Assembly: GCF_020523825.1 (NCBI RefSeq)
Contig: NZ_JAJALK010000007.1
Span: 1-64,000, forward strand
From: Methylobacterium brachiatum
GTDB taxonomy: Bacteria > Pseudomonadota > Alphaproteobacteria > Rhizobiales > Beijerinckiaceae
Direction: 5' to 3'
Length of the DNA: 64,000 nt
The first letter of the stretch is position 1, and each line of letters begins with the position of its first letter. The position numbers were made by a program, and so were the translations under genes. Shown here in pieces: positions 37,468-47,997 of this stretch. The notes under the pieces were generated by a model. The model ran no database searches. It was not told the origin of the DNA and saw only the letters and a list, made by a program, of their open reading frames with translations.

Positions 37468-37513
37468 GCATCGTCTTTTTCCGAAAGGCGGCACCCGCCT
37501 TTCGGGACGATGC
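37468..37513. repeat. 46-bp palindromic intergenic repeat, copy 2
   Basis: The arms GCATCGTC and GACGATGC flank an 11-bp perfect hairpin (CCGAAAGGCGG / CCGCCTTTCGG, 3-base loop). It has the same length and outer arms as 33594-33639. Confidence 0.7.
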
Positions 37514-37588
37514 TCTAGACGAAGGCGGCCCGGCGCGACAAGGCCGCGCCCTCCGCCATCCGCCGGTGCTTAGGTCCGGCCCGACGCC

Positions 37589-38386
37589 TCAGCAGGAGGC
37601 GTGGCCGCATTGGCGCACATCCGCGATGGTCTTGCGGATCGGGTCGACGCCGACGGCGCCGGGAATCACCTCGTCGCCGATGATGAAGGCCGGCGTGCCC
37701 GAGAGGCCGAGCCGGTCGCCGAGCCCGCGATTCTCGCTGAGCGCGGCCTTAACCTCGGGGGAGGCCATGTCCTTCTGCAGCTTGGTCGTGTCGGCGCCGA
37801 GATCCTTGGCGACCTGGATCGCCCGGGCGCCGTTCACCCGGCCCTTGGTCTCGAGCAGCTTCTGGTGGAATTCGAACAGCTTGTCGCCCTTGAGCTGCTG
37901 GCGCACCGCGATGGCGACCTGGCTGGCCTCGAGCGATTCCGGGCCGAGCACCGGGAAATCCTTGATCACCACCCGCAGCTTCGGGTCGGTCTTGATCAGG
38001 GTCTGCACGTCGACCAGCGCCTTGCGGCAATAGCCGCAATTGTAGTCGAAGAACTCGACCAGCGTGACGTCGCCCGTGGGGTTGCCGGCGACCACGTCGT
38101 GCGGGCCGTTGATCAGGGCCTCGCGGGCCTCCTTGAGGGCCGCCGTCTGGGCGAGGCGCTGCGTCTCTGCCTGCTGCTTCTCAGCCTCGGCCAGGGCCTC
38201 CTGCAGCACCTCCGGGTGCTTGATCAGGTAGTCCTTGACGATCGCCTCGATGCCGGCGCGCTGCGCGTCCGTGAACGGCGCCGCAGCAGCCGGAGCGGCG
38301 GATTGTGTGGCGTCCTGCGCCGAAGCCGGGACGGCGGCGAGACCGAGCGCCAGGGCCAGCGCGGGCAGGGAGCGGTTGAAGAGCAT
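37589..38386 (-). CDS. DsbA-family thiol:disulfide oxidoreductase
   Basis: This 265-residue periplasmic protein has a signal peptide (LPALALALGLAAVPASA), a Gln/Glu-rich coiled segment, and a thioredoxin-DsbA fold with FFDYNCGYCRKAL (C-x2-C) and the cis-Pro region GLSGTPAFIIGDEVIPG. It resembles DsbA/BdbD/ScsC-type oxidases or isomerases. ATG 38386 fits the signal peptide. Confidence 0.88.
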   Translation of the reverse strand: MLFNRSLPALALALGLAAVPASAQDATQSAAPAAAAPFTDAQRAGIEAIVKDYLIKHPEVLQEALAEAEKQQAETQRLAQTAALKEAREALINGPHDVVAGNPTGDVTLVEFFDYNCGYCRKALVDVQTLIKTDPKLRVVIKDFPVLGPESLEASQVAIAVRQQLKGDKLFEFHQKLLETKGRVNGARAIQVAKDLGADTTKLQKDMASPEVKAALSENRGLGDRLGLSGTPAFIIGDEVIPGAVGVDPIRKTIADVRQCGHASC

Positions 38387-38521
38387 GGATCCTCGCTTGC
38401 GCGGCAAGCCGGCCCGCGCGTGGCGCGAGCGGTAGACGGTGGGTTAGGCGTTTTCGCGGCGCCGGGTCAAATCACGAGACTGGCGCGCAGATCCCGCCCG
38501 CCGCGCGCAATCCGGTCTGCC

Positions 38522-39181
38522 ATGCTCAAGCTGTTCCGCGCCTTCTGGCTGCGCCCGCATCTGCTCTGCGCGATCCTAGTGGCGATCGCCGCCGCCCTGC
38601 TGGTGCCGGGCCTCGATCCCGGGATGCGGCTGCTGACCGGCTGGTGCGCCGGCGTGATCGTCCATGCCGGGCTGGTCGTGCGCCGGGCGACCGGGCAGAG
38701 CCGGGACGCCATGCGCCGCGAGGCCGCACGGCTCGACGACAGCGCCGGGGTGATCACGGTCTTCGCCCTGCTGGCGGCGGCGGCAAGCCTCGGCTCGGTG
38801 GCGGTGCTGGTGGTCGGCGGCCGCATCGCCGGACCCGGGGAGCGCTACGCCCTCGCGCTCGCCGGCGCGAGCCTGCTCTGCACCTGGGTGTTCGTGCAGA
38901 TGATCTTCACCGTGCACTACGCCCACGTCTATTACGGCACCGAGGACGAGGCCGGCGCCGAGCGCGGTGGGTTGGACTTCCACGGCGAGACCGAGCCGGA
39001 TTTCTGGGACTTCCTGTATTTCACCGTGACCATCGGGGCGGCGGCGGCCACCTCCGACACCAATCTCACCAGCAAGCGCATGCGCCGGATCGCCACCGCG
39101 CAGACGATCGGCGCCTACCTGTTCAACACCGGCATCCTGGCGCTGGTGGTCAACATGGCCGCGGGCCTCGCGCCGCACTGA
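38522..39181 (+). CDS. DUF1345 membrane protein
   Basis: This 219-residue inner-membrane protein of the DUF1345 family has about five hydrophobic segments. The family signature FTVHYAHVYYG, FHGETEPDFWDFLYFTVTIG and TIGAYLFNTGILALVVNM is clear. The later segments recall the pore region of ion channels, but the function is unknown. ATG 38522 starts it. Confidence 0.88.
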   Translation: MLKLFRAFWLRPHLLCAILVAIAAALLVPGLDPGMRLLTGWCAGVIVHAGLVVRRATGQSRDAMRREAARLDDSAGVITVFALLAAAASLGSVAVLVVGGRIAGPGERYALALAGASLLCTWVFVQMIFTVHYAHVYYGTEDEAGAERGGLDFHGETEPDFWDFLYFTVTIGAAAATSDTNLTSKRMRRIATAQTIGAYLFNTGILALVVNMAAGLAPH

Positions 39182-39257
39182 CGCCGGTTGAGGCCGGGGC
39201 CGCCAGGGGCTAACCCCGGCGCTCCGCTGACCCGCCCTCGCGCCCCGTCAGGACAAC

Positions 39258-40412
39258 ATGATTCCGATCTCCCGGCGGGCCGCCGCCGTCCAGCCGTTCC
39301 TCGCCATGGACGTCATGGCCGCGGCCGCCGCCAAGGCCCGGCGCGGCGATGACGTGGTGCGCATGGAGGTCGGCCAGCCCTCGGCCCCGGCCCCGCGGGC
39401 GGTGATCGCTGCGACGCAGGCGGCGCTCGCCACCGGCCGGGTGCCCTATACCGAGGCGCTGGGCCTACCGGCCCTGCGCGAGCGCATCGCCCGGGACTAT
39501 GCCGAGCGCCACGGCGTCGCGGTGAGCCCGGAGCGGGTGATCATCACCACCGGCTCCTCGGCGGGCTTCGTGCTCGCCTTCATGAGCCTGTTCGATGCCG
39601 GCGCCCGGGTGGCGGTGCCGCAGCCGGGCTATCCGGCCTATCGCAGCATCCTGGCGTCCCTCGATCTCGTGCCGGCCCCGATGGTGCTGCGCGACGAGGA
39701 CCGCTTCGCCCCGACCGCCGCGCTCCTTCGGGAAACCCATGCCCGCGCCCCGGTGGCCGGCGCCCTGGTGATGAGCCCCGCCAACCCCTCCGGCACGGTG
39801 ATCACGGAAGCCGCGTTGCGCGACCTCTGCGCGGCCACCCGGGAGCTGGGCCTGCCGCTGATCTCGGACGAGATCTATCACGGCCTCAGCTACGGCCAGC
39901 CGACCATCACCGCCCTGCGGTTCGATCCCGACGCCTTGGTGATCAACTCCTTCTCGAAATACCACTGCATGACCGGCTGGCGCGTCGGCTGGATGGTGGT
40001 GCCGGAGGTCCTGGTCCGCCCGATCGAGCGGCTGGCGCAGAACCTGTACATCTCGGCGCCCTACCTCTCGCAGGTCGGCGCGCTGGCGGCGCTCGACGCC
40101 ACGGACGAGCTCGACGCGGTGCGCGACGGCTATGCCCGCAACCGGGCGATCCTGCTCGACGCGCTGCCCGGCCTCGGTCTCGGGCGCGTGCACCCGGCCG
40201 ACGGCGCCTTCTACCTCTACGCGGACGTGGCGAACCTCACCAACGACGCCACCGGTTTCTGCCGGCGCATGCTCGACGAGGCCAACGTCGCCGCGACCCC
40301 GGGGCTCGATTTCGACCCGGATCTCGGCCACCACCATGTCCGGTTCTCGTTCGCCGGCTCCGAGGCCGAGTGCCACGAGGCGGTGGCGCGGCTGCGGAAC
40401 TGGCTGCGCTGA
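39258..40412 (+). CDS. PLP-dependent aminotransferase, class I/II
   Basis: This 384-residue fold-type I aminotransferase has the PLP lysine in NSFSKYHCMTGWRVGW, SPANPSGTVI, ISDEIYHGLSYG, and the C-terminal HVRFSFAGSEAE with its conserved Arg. The substrate cannot be assigned; aspartate-type or broad amino acid transamination is likely. It converges on gph. Confidence 0.9.
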   Translation: MIPISRRAAAVQPFLAMDVMAAAAAKARRGDDVVRMEVGQPSAPAPRAVIAATQAALATGRVPYTEALGLPALRERIARDYAERHGVAVSPERVIITTGSSAGFVLAFMSLFDAGARVAVPQPGYPAYRSILASLDLVPAPMVLRDEDRFAPTAALLRETHARAPVAGALVMSPANPSGTVITEAALRDLCAATRELGLPLISDEIYHGLSYGQPTITALRFDPDALVINSFSKYHCMTGWRVGWMVVPEVLVRPIERLAQNLYISAPYLSQVGALAALDATDELDAVRDGYARNRAILLDALPGLGLGRVHPADGAFYLYADVANLTNDATGFCRRMLDEANVAATPGLDFDPDLGHHHVRFSFAGSEAECHEAVARLRNWLR

Positions 40413-40416
40413 ATCT

Positions 40417-41115
40417 TCAAGCGGCTTCCACCGGCACCAGGGCGCGGACCGCCTCGGGCAGCTCCGAAAAATGCTCGATCACCCGGTCGGGCCCGAGCTC
40501 GGTCACCGGCTTGTCGGTATAGCCGAAGGTCACCGCCACCACCGGGATGCCGGCGGCCTTGGCGGTGTCGATGTCGGTGCGCGAATCGCCGACCATGACG
40601 GCCCGGGCCGGGTCGCCCCCGGCGCGCTCGATCGTGCCGGTGAGGTGGCTCGGGTCGGGCTTGTAGGCCGGGAAGGTGTCGCGCCCGCAGATCGCCGCGA
40701 AGCGGTGGCCGATCCCGAGCAGGCGCAGCAGCTCCACCGACTGGCCCTCGAACTTGTTGGTGCAGACCGCCAGCCGGAAGCCCGCCGCCTCCAGCGCATC
40801 CAGCGCCTCCACCACCCCGGGATAGAGGTGCGACGTGTCGGCGAGGTGCTTGCCGTAATGGGCGATGAAGACCTCGAACAGGCGCTCGTGATCCTCCGGC
40901 GAGAGCGCGCGGCCCTCCGCCTCGAAGCCGCGCCGGATCAGCGCCTTGGCGCCCGCGCCGATCAGGCCGCGGGCCTGGGACAGGGGCAGCTCGGCCAGGC
41001 CCTCGCGCTTCATCAGCACGTTGAGGGTACCGATCAGGTCGCCCGCGGTCTCGGCCAGGGTTCCGTCCAGGTCGAACACGGCGATCGGCGGACGGGCGGT
41101 CGAGTCGGGCGGCAT
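40417..41115 (-). CDS. gph: Phosphoglycolate phosphatase (HAD family)
   Basis: Gph hydrolyses 2-phosphoglycolate. The 232-residue HAD phosphatase shows FDLDGTLAET (nucleophile Asp), VCTNKFEG (motif II), KPDPSHL (motif III Lys) and VGDSRTDIDTAKAAG (motif IV). ATG 41115, with GGAG upstream, gives a normal N-terminus. The specific substrate is inferred from best family resemblance. Confidence 0.85.
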   Translation of the reverse strand: MPPDSTARPPIAVFDLDGTLAETAGDLIGTLNVLMKREGLAELPLSQARGLIGAGAKALIRRGFEAEGRALSPEDHERLFEVFIAHYGKHLADTSHLYPGVVEALDALEAAGFRLAVCTNKFEGQSVELLRLLGIGHRFAAICGRDTFPAYKPDPSHLTGTIERAGGDPARAVMVGDSRTDIDTAKAAGIPVVAVTFGYTDKPVTELGPDRVIEHFSELPEAVRALVPVEAA

Positions 41116-41243
41116 CTGATCGGGCTCCTGCTGGGATACGGCCTCGCTAAAGCCGGCCGGACCCGGCGGCAAGGCGGCGCGGCGCCCCACACTCGCCCGA
41201 AAGCCCAGCGAAAGGCTGGGCGCGTCAGCTCCCGGATCCCGCG

Positions 41244-41708
41244 ATGAAACCGTCTCTGCCCCTTCTTGCCCTCTGCCTCGCGCTGGCGAGCGCGCCGGCC
41301 GCCGCGACCTCATTCGAGTTCGTGCCCGCGCCGCAGACCGACCTCAACCGGATGTACCGGGTCGACAAGGTCACCGGCGAGGTGACCTCGTGCCAGTACG
41401 GGCTGCAGGAATCGGCCGGCGGCATCGGACAGACCGTGTGCTTCGGCCCCGGGGAGGGCGCCGGCCCGCAGGCACCGTCGGAATACGGGCTGGTGGCGAG
41501 CCGCCACACCCGCGAGGCCGGCGTGTTCCGGGTCAATTACCGCACCGGCGAGATGAGCATCTGCTTCGTGCTCGTGAAGAAGGAGCAGGTGGTCTGCACC
41601 CAGCAGGCCAAGCCCGGCGCCGAGGCGAGTTCCGACGCGCCGCTCACCGGGCCGGCCCCCGGCCGGGCCGGGGCCAGCGCCACGCCGGCACAGGGCGGAC
41701 GCTTTTGA
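41244..41708 (+). CDS. Hypothetical secreted protein, 154 aa
   Basis: A signal peptide ([17 protein letters not shown]) precedes two similar stretches, [19 protein letters not shown] and [18 protein letters not shown], which look like a duplicated beta motif, each with a cysteine. A low-complexity Ala/Pro tail ends it. No named family is recognised. Confidence 0.7.
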   Translation: MKPSLPLLALCLALASAPAAATSFEFVPAPQTDLNRMYRVDKVTGEVTSCQYGLQESAGGIGQTVCFGPGEGAGPQAPSEYGLVASRHTREAGVFRVNYRTGEMSICFVLVKKEQVVCTQQAKPGAEASSDAPLTGPAPGRAGASATPAQGGRF

Positions 41709-41838
41709 AGCCACCCGTCCTGCGGAGGCGTTCCGGTCCGCCCTGCGGCGTGCTAGGGGCCGCGCGACCGCCTCAGGAAGCCCGGCTGCCCCGCATGCGC
41801 GACATCTCGATCCACCCCGCCGACCGGGCAGCCCGGCC

Positions 41839-42552
41839 GTGAGCGGGCCGGACCTGCGCCGGGCGGCGGCGTCGCGCGCCCTCGACCTGGTCGAGCCCGG
41901 CATGCGGCTCGGCCTCGGCACCGGCTCGACCGCGGCTGCGTTCGTGGCCCTGCTCGGCGAGCGGGTCCGCGACGGGCTCGACATCGTCGGCGTGCCGACC
42001 TCGGAAGCGACGCGGCTCCAGGCCGAGGGCCTCGGCATCCGCCTCGCCACGCTCGACGAGCAGCCCGAGCTCGACCTGACCATCGACGGCGCCGACGAGG
42101 TCGACGACCAGCTGCGCCTGATCAAGGGCGGCGGCGCCGCGCTGCTGCGGGAGAAGATCGTCGCCTGCGCCAGCCGCCGCATGGTGGTGATCGCCGACGC
42201 GGCCAAGCACGTCGCCCGGCTCGGCGCCTTCCCGCTGCCGATCGAGGTGAACCTGTTCGGCCTGACCGCGACCCAGCGCGCCGTCGAGGCGGCCGTCGCC
42301 CGGGTCGGCTGCTCCGGCCCGGTCCGGCTGCGCCGCGACCCGGCCGGCAAGCCGCTGCTGACCGATGGCGGTCATCACATCCTCGACGCCCATCTCGGCG
42401 CCATCCCCGATCCGGACGCGCTCGGGGCCGCCCTCTGGGCGGTGCCGGGCGTGGTCGAGCACGGCCTGTTCCTCGGCATCGCCGACGCCGCGATCCTCGC
42501 GGCGAATCGGGACGGGCAGGCCGAGGTCACCGTTCTCGGCAGCTTGGTCTGA
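41839..42552 (+). CDS. rpiA: Ribose-5-phosphate isomerase A
   Basis: RpiA interconverts ribose 5-phosphate and ribulose 5-phosphate. The 237-residue protein has [36 protein letters not shown] and TDGGHHILD, covering the substrate loops and catalytic Asp, Glu and Lys. The start is GTG 41839. Confidence 0.95.
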   Translation: MSGPDLRRAAASRALDLVEPGMRLGLGTGSTAAAFVALLGERVRDGLDIVGVPTSEATRLQAEGLGIRLATLDEQPELDLTIDGADEVDDQLRLIKGGGAALLREKIVACASRRMVVIADAAKHVARLGAFPLPIEVNLFGLTATQRAVEAAVARVGCSGPVRLRRDPAGKPLLTDGGHHILDAHLGAIPDPDALGAALWAVPGVVEHGLFLGIADAAILAANRDGQAEVTVLGSLV

Positions 42553-42582
42553 AGCGCCATACTCCTCGCAGGAACGTTCAGC

Positions 42583-43146
42583 ATGTCCCGTCGCCTCACC
42601 GCCGCGCTCGGCCTGGCCCTCGCCGCGGTCACGATCCTCCCGCTTGCGGCCTCGGCCCAGGCGAACAAGACGGCCCCCGCCAAGCCGGCGGCGCAGCCGA
42701 ACACGCCGGCCGCCGCGACGCCGACCTACACGCCGAGCCATCTGGCTCTCGCGCGCGAGGTGATGCTCAGCTCCGGCATCGCCCGCTCGTTCGATTCGGT
42801 CCTGCCGGCCTTCGCCGACCAGATCCGCAAGCAGACCGTGACCCGCCCCGAGCTGACTAAGGATCTCGACGAGGTCCTGGCCTCCCTTCAGCCGGAGATG
42901 GAGCTGCAGAAGCAGCGCATGATCGACATCGCCGCCCGCACCTACGCGGCGAAGTTCCCGGAGCCCGAGTTGAAGGAGATCGCGACCTTCTTCCGCTCGC
43001 CGGCCGGCAAGCACTACGTCGAGGCCCAGCCGCAGCTCCTCGACGAGATGGTGCAGGAGATGCAGGACTGGACGCAGGAAGTGTCCGAATACGTCATGGT
43101 CCGGGTCCGGGCCGAGATGGGCAAGCGCGGCCACCAGATGCAGTGA
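42583..43146 (+). CDS. DUF2059 secreted protein
   Basis: This 187-residue DUF2059 protein has a signal peptide (LGLALAAVTILPLAASA), an Ala/Pro linker, and a helical domain (HLALAREVMLSSGIARSFDS to ELKEIATFFRSPAGKHYVEA) matching the family. It follows rpiA after 30 bases and is probably co-transcribed. The function is unknown. Confidence 0.88.
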   Translation: MSRRLTAALGLALAAVTILPLAASAQANKTAPAKPAAQPNTPAAATPTYTPSHLALAREVMLSSGIARSFDSVLPAFADQIRKQTVTRPELTKDLDEVLASLQPEMELQKQRMIDIAARTYAAKFPEPELKEIATFFRSPAGKHYVEAQPQLLDEMVQEMQDWTQEVSEYVMVRVRAEMGKRGHQMQ

Positions 43147-43204
43147 GGATTGCGCCGGCGGATCGACCGCCACGCCGACGACCTCGGCCCGCGAAAACCG
43201 CGAC

Positions 43205-43312
43205 GCGCCCCCTCTCCCGTGCGGGAGAGGGTTGGGGTGAGGGACCAGGGTCTTCCGGAACGGTCGCACCCCTCACCCTGTCCCTCTCCCGCACGGGAGA
43301 GGGGACCCGCGC
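43205..43312. repeat. Long intergenic repeat with two hairpins
   Basis: CCCTCTCCCG-TG-CGGGAGAGGG (43210-43231) and CCCTCTCCCG-CA-CGGGAGAGGG (43282-43303) flank a GAGGGAC...TCACCCTGTC core. A related copy at about 58378-58745 is split by an insertion. Confidence 0.75.
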
Positions 43313-43369
43313 CACGACCGAAGATGTGTGAACATCCTCGCTCGATGACGGGGGCGCCTTGGACATCCG

Positions 43370-44638
43370 ATGCCGTTGAACTCCATGCCGGCGCGCGCGC
43401 ACGGTCAGACACGTTCCGCGCAGACGACCCACCGCCTCTACGCGGCCGGCGCGACGCTGCTCGCCGTCCTGCCGCTGACGATGGTGCTCGCCAACCGGTC
43501 GAGCCCGGCCGTCATCGGCCTCGCCGCGCTCGCCTACCTCGCCGCACGCTGGGTCGAGGATCGGCACAGCCTGGTCCCAAGCCTGCTGGCGCCGCTTCGG
43601 ACGCCGCTCGGCCTCGCGACGGTCGCCTTCCTGGCCTGGTGCCTCGTCTCCTTCGCCTGGAGCCCGTTCCCAGCCGCGTCGCTGCGGGTGTTGGGCGAGT
43701 TCCTGCCCACCCTGATCGCCGCCTATCTGCTGGCCTGCCTCGCCCCGGGCCGGATCCCGGATTTCGCGCCCCGTCTCGCAGCGGCGGCAATCGGGCTGGC
43801 GGGCCTGATCATCGCCATCGACCTCGCCTCGGACCTCGCCCTCGAACGCGCGCTCGGGCGCCGGGTCGCGGCCTTCGTCCACAATCGGCCGGCCCTGACC
43901 CTCGATCTCGTGGCTGGCCCCGTGGCCCTCGTGCTCTGGCGGACCCGCGCCCGAGGCCTCGCGGCCCTTGCCTTGATGGGCGCTGCCCTGGGCGTGCTGC
44001 GCTCGATCAGCGGCGCCGCGCAGCTCGGCCTGCTGGCCGGAGCCGGGCTGTTCGCCCTGGCCCGGCTGCTGCCCCGGCGGGCCGGCATCGGTCTGGCGGG
44101 CCTGGGCCTCGGCCTCGCCGTGGCCCTCGCGCCCGTGGAGGGCGACCTGCTCGCCAAGGTCATGCCCGAGGCGGCGCATGAGCGCCTGGTCCAGTCCTCC
44201 TCTCGGGCCCGGGTCGCCATCGCCCGGAGCTTCGGCGCGGCCGTCGCGGACGATCCGTGGCGCGGAGCCGGGTTCGGCACCAGCGCGCGCTTCGCCGAGA
44301 CCCCGGTGGCCGGCACGGTCGCGCCGGAGATGCGGATCCTCCTCGGGGTCGGCCACCCGCATAACAGCTTCCTGCAGGTCTGGGCCGAGCTGGGATTGCC
44401 CGGCGCGCTCCTGGGAACATTTGTCCTGCTGCTGATGCTCGGCCGGGTCGCCGGGCTACCGCAGCCCGACCGGGCCGCGGCACTGGGTCTCGTCGCCTGC
44501 GCGGCCGCCATCGCGTTCGTCGAGCACAATGGCTGGGCGGCGTGGTGGACGGCCGGGCTCGGCGCTGCCATCACCTGGATGCGTGCGGCTGCGCCGCGCG
44601 CCGCCGCGACGGAACCCGAGATGGACGGCCCCGCATGA
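43370..44638 (+). CDS. O-antigen ligase family membrane protein
   Basis: This 422-residue polytopic protein has the Wzy_C/WaaL pattern: about ten to twelve hydrophobic helices and a periplasmic loop with RVAIARSFGAAVADDPWRGAGFG and GVGHPHNSFLQVWAELGLPGALLG (the conserved His-Asn). It could join O-antigen or another polysaccharide to a lipid carrier, but no polysaccharide genes are adjacent. Its stop overlaps the next start (ATGA). Confidence 0.82.
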   Translation: MPLNSMPARAHGQTRSAQTTHRLYAAGATLLAVLPLTMVLANRSSPAVIGLAALAYLAARWVEDRHSLVPSLLAPLRTPLGLATVAFLAWCLVSFAWSPFPAASLRVLGEFLPTLIAAYLLACLAPGRIPDFAPRLAAAAIGLAGLIIAIDLASDLALERALGRRVAAFVHNRPALTLDLVAGPVALVLWRTRARGLAALALMGAALGVLRSISGAAQLGLLAGAGLFALARLLPRRAGIGLAGLGLGLAVALAPVEGDLLAKVMPEAAHERLVQSSSRARVAIARSFGAAVADDPWRGAGFGTSARFAETPVAGTVAPEMRILLGVGHPHNSFLQVWAELGLPGALLGTFVLLLMLGRVAGLPQPDRAAALGLVACAAAIAFVEHNGWAAWWTAGLGAAITWMRAAAPRAAATEPEMDGPA

Positions 44639-46017
44639 GCGCCTTCGACGTCGACCTCTTCGTCATCGGCGGCGGCTCGGGGGGCGTCCGCGCCGCCCGG
44701 ATCGCGTCCGGCTACGGCGCCAAGGTGATGCTGGCCGAGGAATACCGGGTCGGCGGCACCTGCGTCATCCGCGGCTGCGTGCCCAAGAAGCTCATGGTCT
44801 ATGCCGGCCGCTTCGCCGACGAGTTCGAGGACGCCGCGGGCTTCGGCTGGACGGTCGAGCGCCCGCGCTTCGACTGGCGCGTCCTCAAGCAGCGCCGCGA
44901 CGCCGAGGTGACCCGGCTCGAAGGGATCTACGACACCAACCTGATGCGCGCCGGCGTCGAGATCGTGCCCGAGCGCGCCGTGATCGAGGATCCACATACG
45001 ATCCGCCTGCTCGGATCGGACCGGATCGTCCGGGCCGAACGGATCCTGGTGGCGGTCGGCGGGCATCCGGTGAAGGAGCCCGCGGTGCCCGGGATCGAGT
45101 TGGCGATCACCTCGAACGAGGTGTTCGAGCTGGAGAGCCTGCCCGAGCGCATCCTGGTGATCGGCGGCGGCTATATCGCGGTCGAGTTCGCGGGCGTCTT
45201 CGCGGCGTTGGGCAGCCGCACGACCCTGCTCCACCGGGGCGACCGTCTGCTGCGCGGCTTCGACGACGAGGTCCGCGACGCCCTCGCCGAGGCCTATGGC
45301 CGGCGCATGGACCTGCGGCTCGGCCGCACGCTGACCCGGATCGACCGGCGCGCCGACGGGCTGTGCGCGCGCCTCGACGACGGCTCCGAGATCCTGGCCG
45401 ATCAGGTCCTGGTGGCCACTGGCCGGCGCCCGAACGTCGCCGGGCTCGGGCTGGAAAAGGTCGGGATCGAGACCGACGCCGCCGGGGCGATCCCGGTCGA
45501 CGCCTATTCCCAGACCTCGGTCCCCTCGATCTACGCGGTCGGCGACGTCACCAACCGCGCCAACCTGACCCCCGTGGCGATCCGCGAGGGCCACGCCTTC
45601 GCCGACACGGTCTACGGCGGCAAGCCGTCCTGCGTCGACCACCGGCTGATCCCGACCGCGGTGTTCTCGACCCCCGAGATCGGGATCGTCGGCCATACCG
45701 AGGCCGCCGCCCGGGAGATCTACGGCAAGATCGACGTCTACAAGGCGCGCTTCCGGCCGATGAAGGCGACGCTCTCAGGCCGCGAGGAGCGGATCCTCAT
45801 GAAGGTGCTGGTCGATTGCGCCAGCGACCGGGTCGTCGGCGTCCACCTCTTCGGCCACGATGCCGGCGAGCTGATCCAGGCGGTCGGCATCGCGGTCACG
45901 ATGGGCGCCACCAAGGCGGATTTCGACCGCACGATCGCGGTCCACCCGACCGCCGCCGAGGAGCTCGTGACCATGCGGGTGCCGGAGGTGACCAAGCATC
46001 CCGTAGGGGTCGGTTAA
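44635..46017 (+). CDS. gor: Glutathione-disulfide reductase
   Basis: This FAD enzyme reduces glutathione disulfide with NADPH. The 460-residue protein has [15 protein letters not shown] (FAD), [13 protein letters not shown] (redox Cys pair), [20 protein letters not shown] (NADPH), [16 protein letters not shown] and [10 protein letters not shown] (the His-Glu pair). ATG 44635 overlaps the preceding stop; the frame is open upstream but that part is overlap. Confidence 0.93.
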   Translation: MSAFDVDLFVIGGGSGGVRAARIASGYGAKVMLAEEYRVGGTCVIRGCVPKKLMVYAGRFADEFEDAAGFGWTVERPRFDWRVLKQRRDAEVTRLEGIYDTNLMRAGVEIVPERAVIEDPHTIRLLGSDRIVRAERILVAVGGHPVKEPAVPGIELAITSNEVFELESLPERILVIGGGYIAVEFAGVFAALGSRTTLLHRGDRLLRGFDDEVRDALAEAYGRRMDLRLGRTLTRIDRRADGLCARLDDGSEILADQVLVATGRRPNVAGLGLEKVGIETDAAGAIPVDAYSQTSVPSIYAVGDVTNRANLTPVAIREGHAFADTVYGGKPSCVDHRLIPTAVFSTPEIGIVGHTEAAAREIYGKIDVYKARFRPMKATLSGREERILMKVLVDCASDRVVGVHLFGHDAGELIQAVGIAVTMGATKADFDRTIAVHPTAAEELVTMRVPEVTKHPVGVG

Positions 46018-46071
46018 GTTCGCCGCGTCGCGGGGTCTCGACGCGGTGCGCGGCCGAGCCATATCAGGGTC

Positions 46072-46392
46072 ATGGGCAAGCAGGGCGCAGGCAAGGGCAA
46101 TCGCGAGGACGACGCGCACGCGCGCCGTCAGGCGATCATCGACGGCCTGCTGGCCGATGCGCTGCGGCCGGCCTTCAGCTACCGGGTCCCCAGCCACGAC
46201 GCGCTGCCCGCCGACATCCGCCGGGCGATCGACCGGCTGCTCGCCAAGGCCGAGACCCTGCGCAGCCGCTGCCTCACCTACGACGACCTCGAGGAAGCGC
46301 TGCCCCCCCGCGACGTCTCCGCGGAGGATCTGGAGGCGATCTTCTGGATCCTGGCCGAGCACGGGATCGAGGTCGAGGACGGCGAGGCGTGA
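46072..46392 (+). CDS. Stand-alone sigma-70 region 1.1-like protein
   Basis: The last third of this 106-residue protein ([20 protein letters not shown], then [17 protein letters not shown]) matches region 1.1 of RpoD, the acidic autoinhibitory domain that blocks DNA binding by free sigma. No other sigma region is present. The N-terminal half is basic, then helical. It might mimic DNA on RNA polymerase or bind a sigma factor; this is inference. Confidence 0.75.
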   Translation: MGKQGAGKGNREDDAHARRQAIIDGLLADALRPAFSYRVPSHDALPADIRRAIDRLLAKAETLRSRCLTYDDLEEALPPRDVSAEDLEAIFWILAEHGIEVEDGEA

Positions 46393-46600
46393 GGCCAGAC
46401 CAATCTCAAGACTTCGCCTGCCGGATCGGCGAAGAAACGTCCGCCGAGCGCTGAGCTCAGCCGCGCCAGACAAACAACTCTGCTTCAGGCTCCTGCCTGC
46501 CCTCAGGAATCCGGCACTCGCAAGGGCCCGGGAACCTCTCTATAAGCCGCGCTTCGCGCGTCACGCGCGATCGCACGAAGGATGTGCGCGGAGAGAGGTC

Positions 46601-47983
46601 ATGGCCGAGCGTTGGACACCGAAGAACTGGCGGAACCTGCCGATCCAGCAGGTCCCCGCCTATCCGGATTCGGCGGCGCTGCAGGCGGTCGAGACCCAGA
46701 TCGCGAGCTTTCCGCCGCTGGTCTTTGCCGGTGAGGCCCGCAAGCTGAAGACGGCGCTCGGGCGCGTCGCGGCCGGCGAAGCCTTTCTGCTCCAGGGCGG
46801 CGACTGCGCCGAGAGCTTCGACGAGCATTCGGCCGACAACATCCGCGACTTCTTCCGGGTGTTCCTGCAGATGGCGATGGTGCTCACCTTCGCGGGCGGC
46901 TCGCCCGTGGTGAAGGTCGGGCGCATCGCCGGGCAGTTCGCCAAGCCGCGCTCCTCGCCGACCGAGACCCTCGATGGCGTGAGCCTTCCGAGCTACCGGG
47001 GCGACATCGTCAACGGCATCGGCTTCAGCGAGGAGGCCCGCACGCCGGACCCGCGCCGCCAGCTCGAGGCCTACCGGCAATCGGCCGCGACCCTGAACCT
47101 GCTGCGCGCCTTCGCCACCGGCGGCTACGCCAACCTGGAGAACGCGCATCGCTGGATGCTGGGCTTCGTGAAGGATTCGCCGCAATCCTCGCGCTACCAG
47201 GATGTCGCCGGCCGCATGACCGACGCGCTCGACTTCATGCGGGCGATCGGCATCAACCCGGAGACGCATCCGGAGGTGCGGACCACCGACTTCTACACGA
47301 GCCACGAGGCCCTGCTGCTCGGCTACGAGGAGGCGCTGACCCGCGTCGACTCGACCACGGGCGATTGGTACGCGACCTCCGGGCACATGCTCTGGATCGG
47401 CGACCGGACCCGGCAGCCGGACCATGCCCATGTCGAGTACGCCCGCGGGATCAAGAACCCGATCGGCCTGAAATGCGGCCCGTCCATGCAGGCGGACGGC
47501 CTGATCCGGCTGATCGACCTGCTGAACCCGGAGAACGAGCCCGGCCGTCTGAGCCTGATCTGCCGGTTCGGCGCCGACAAGGTCGGCGACCACCTGCCGG
47601 GCCTGATCCGGGCGGTCGAGCGGGAAGGGCGGTCCGTAGTCTGGATCTGCGACCCGATGCACGGCAACACCGTCGCGGCCGGCCGCTACAAGACCCGGCC
47701 GTTCGACCGGGTGATGCAGGAGATCGAGGGCTTCTTCGGCGTCCATCGGGCCGAGGGCACGTTCGCGGGCGGCATCCATCTCGAGATGACCGGCAAGGAC
47801 GTGACCGAGTGCACCGGCGGCGCCCGGGCGCTCACCGCCGACGACCTGCAGGACCGCTACCACACCTACTGCGACCCGCGCCTCAACGCCGAGCAGGCGC
47901 TGGAGGTGGCGTTCCGCACGGCCGAGCTGGTCAAGGCCGAGCGCAGCCATGTGGAGCGTCCGCGCCTCGACGCGGCCGAGTGA
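46601..47983 (+). CDS. 3-Deoxy-7-phosphoheptulonate synthase, class II
   Basis: This enzyme condenses phosphoenolpyruvate and erythrose 4-phosphate, the first step of the shikimate pathway. The 460-residue protein is of the class II (plant-like) type: [49 protein letters not shown] and [15 protein letters not shown] 46601 has GAGAGAGG just upstream. Confidence 0.95.
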   Translation: MAERWTPKNWRNLPIQQVPAYPDSAALQAVETQIASFPPLVFAGEARKLKTALGRVAAGEAFLLQGGDCAESFDEHSADNIRDFFRVFLQMAMVLTFAGGSPVVKVGRIAGQFAKPRSSPTETLDGVSLPSYRGDIVNGIGFSEEARTPDPRRQLEAYRQSAATLNLLRAFATGGYANLENAHRWMLGFVKDSPQSSRYQDVAGRMTDALDFMRAIGINPETHPEVRTTDFYTSHEALLLGYEEALTRVDSTTGDWYATSGHMLWIGDRTRQPDHAHVEYARGIKNPIGLKCGPSMQADGLIRLIDLLNPENEPGRLSLICRFGADKVGDHLPGLIRAVEREGRSVVWICDPMHGNTVAAGRYKTRPFDRVMQEIEGFFGVHRAEGTFAGGIHLEMTGKDVTECTGGARALTADDLQDRYHTYCDPRLNAEQALEVAFRTAELVKAERSHVERPRLDAAE

Positions 47984-47997
47984 GGCGCTGCGCCAAT

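Noticed and set aside
43370..44638. Polysaccharide biosynthesis cluster around the O-antigen ligase-like gene
   Set aside because: Neighbours are rpiA, DUF2059 and gor; no glycosyltransferase or flippase is near.
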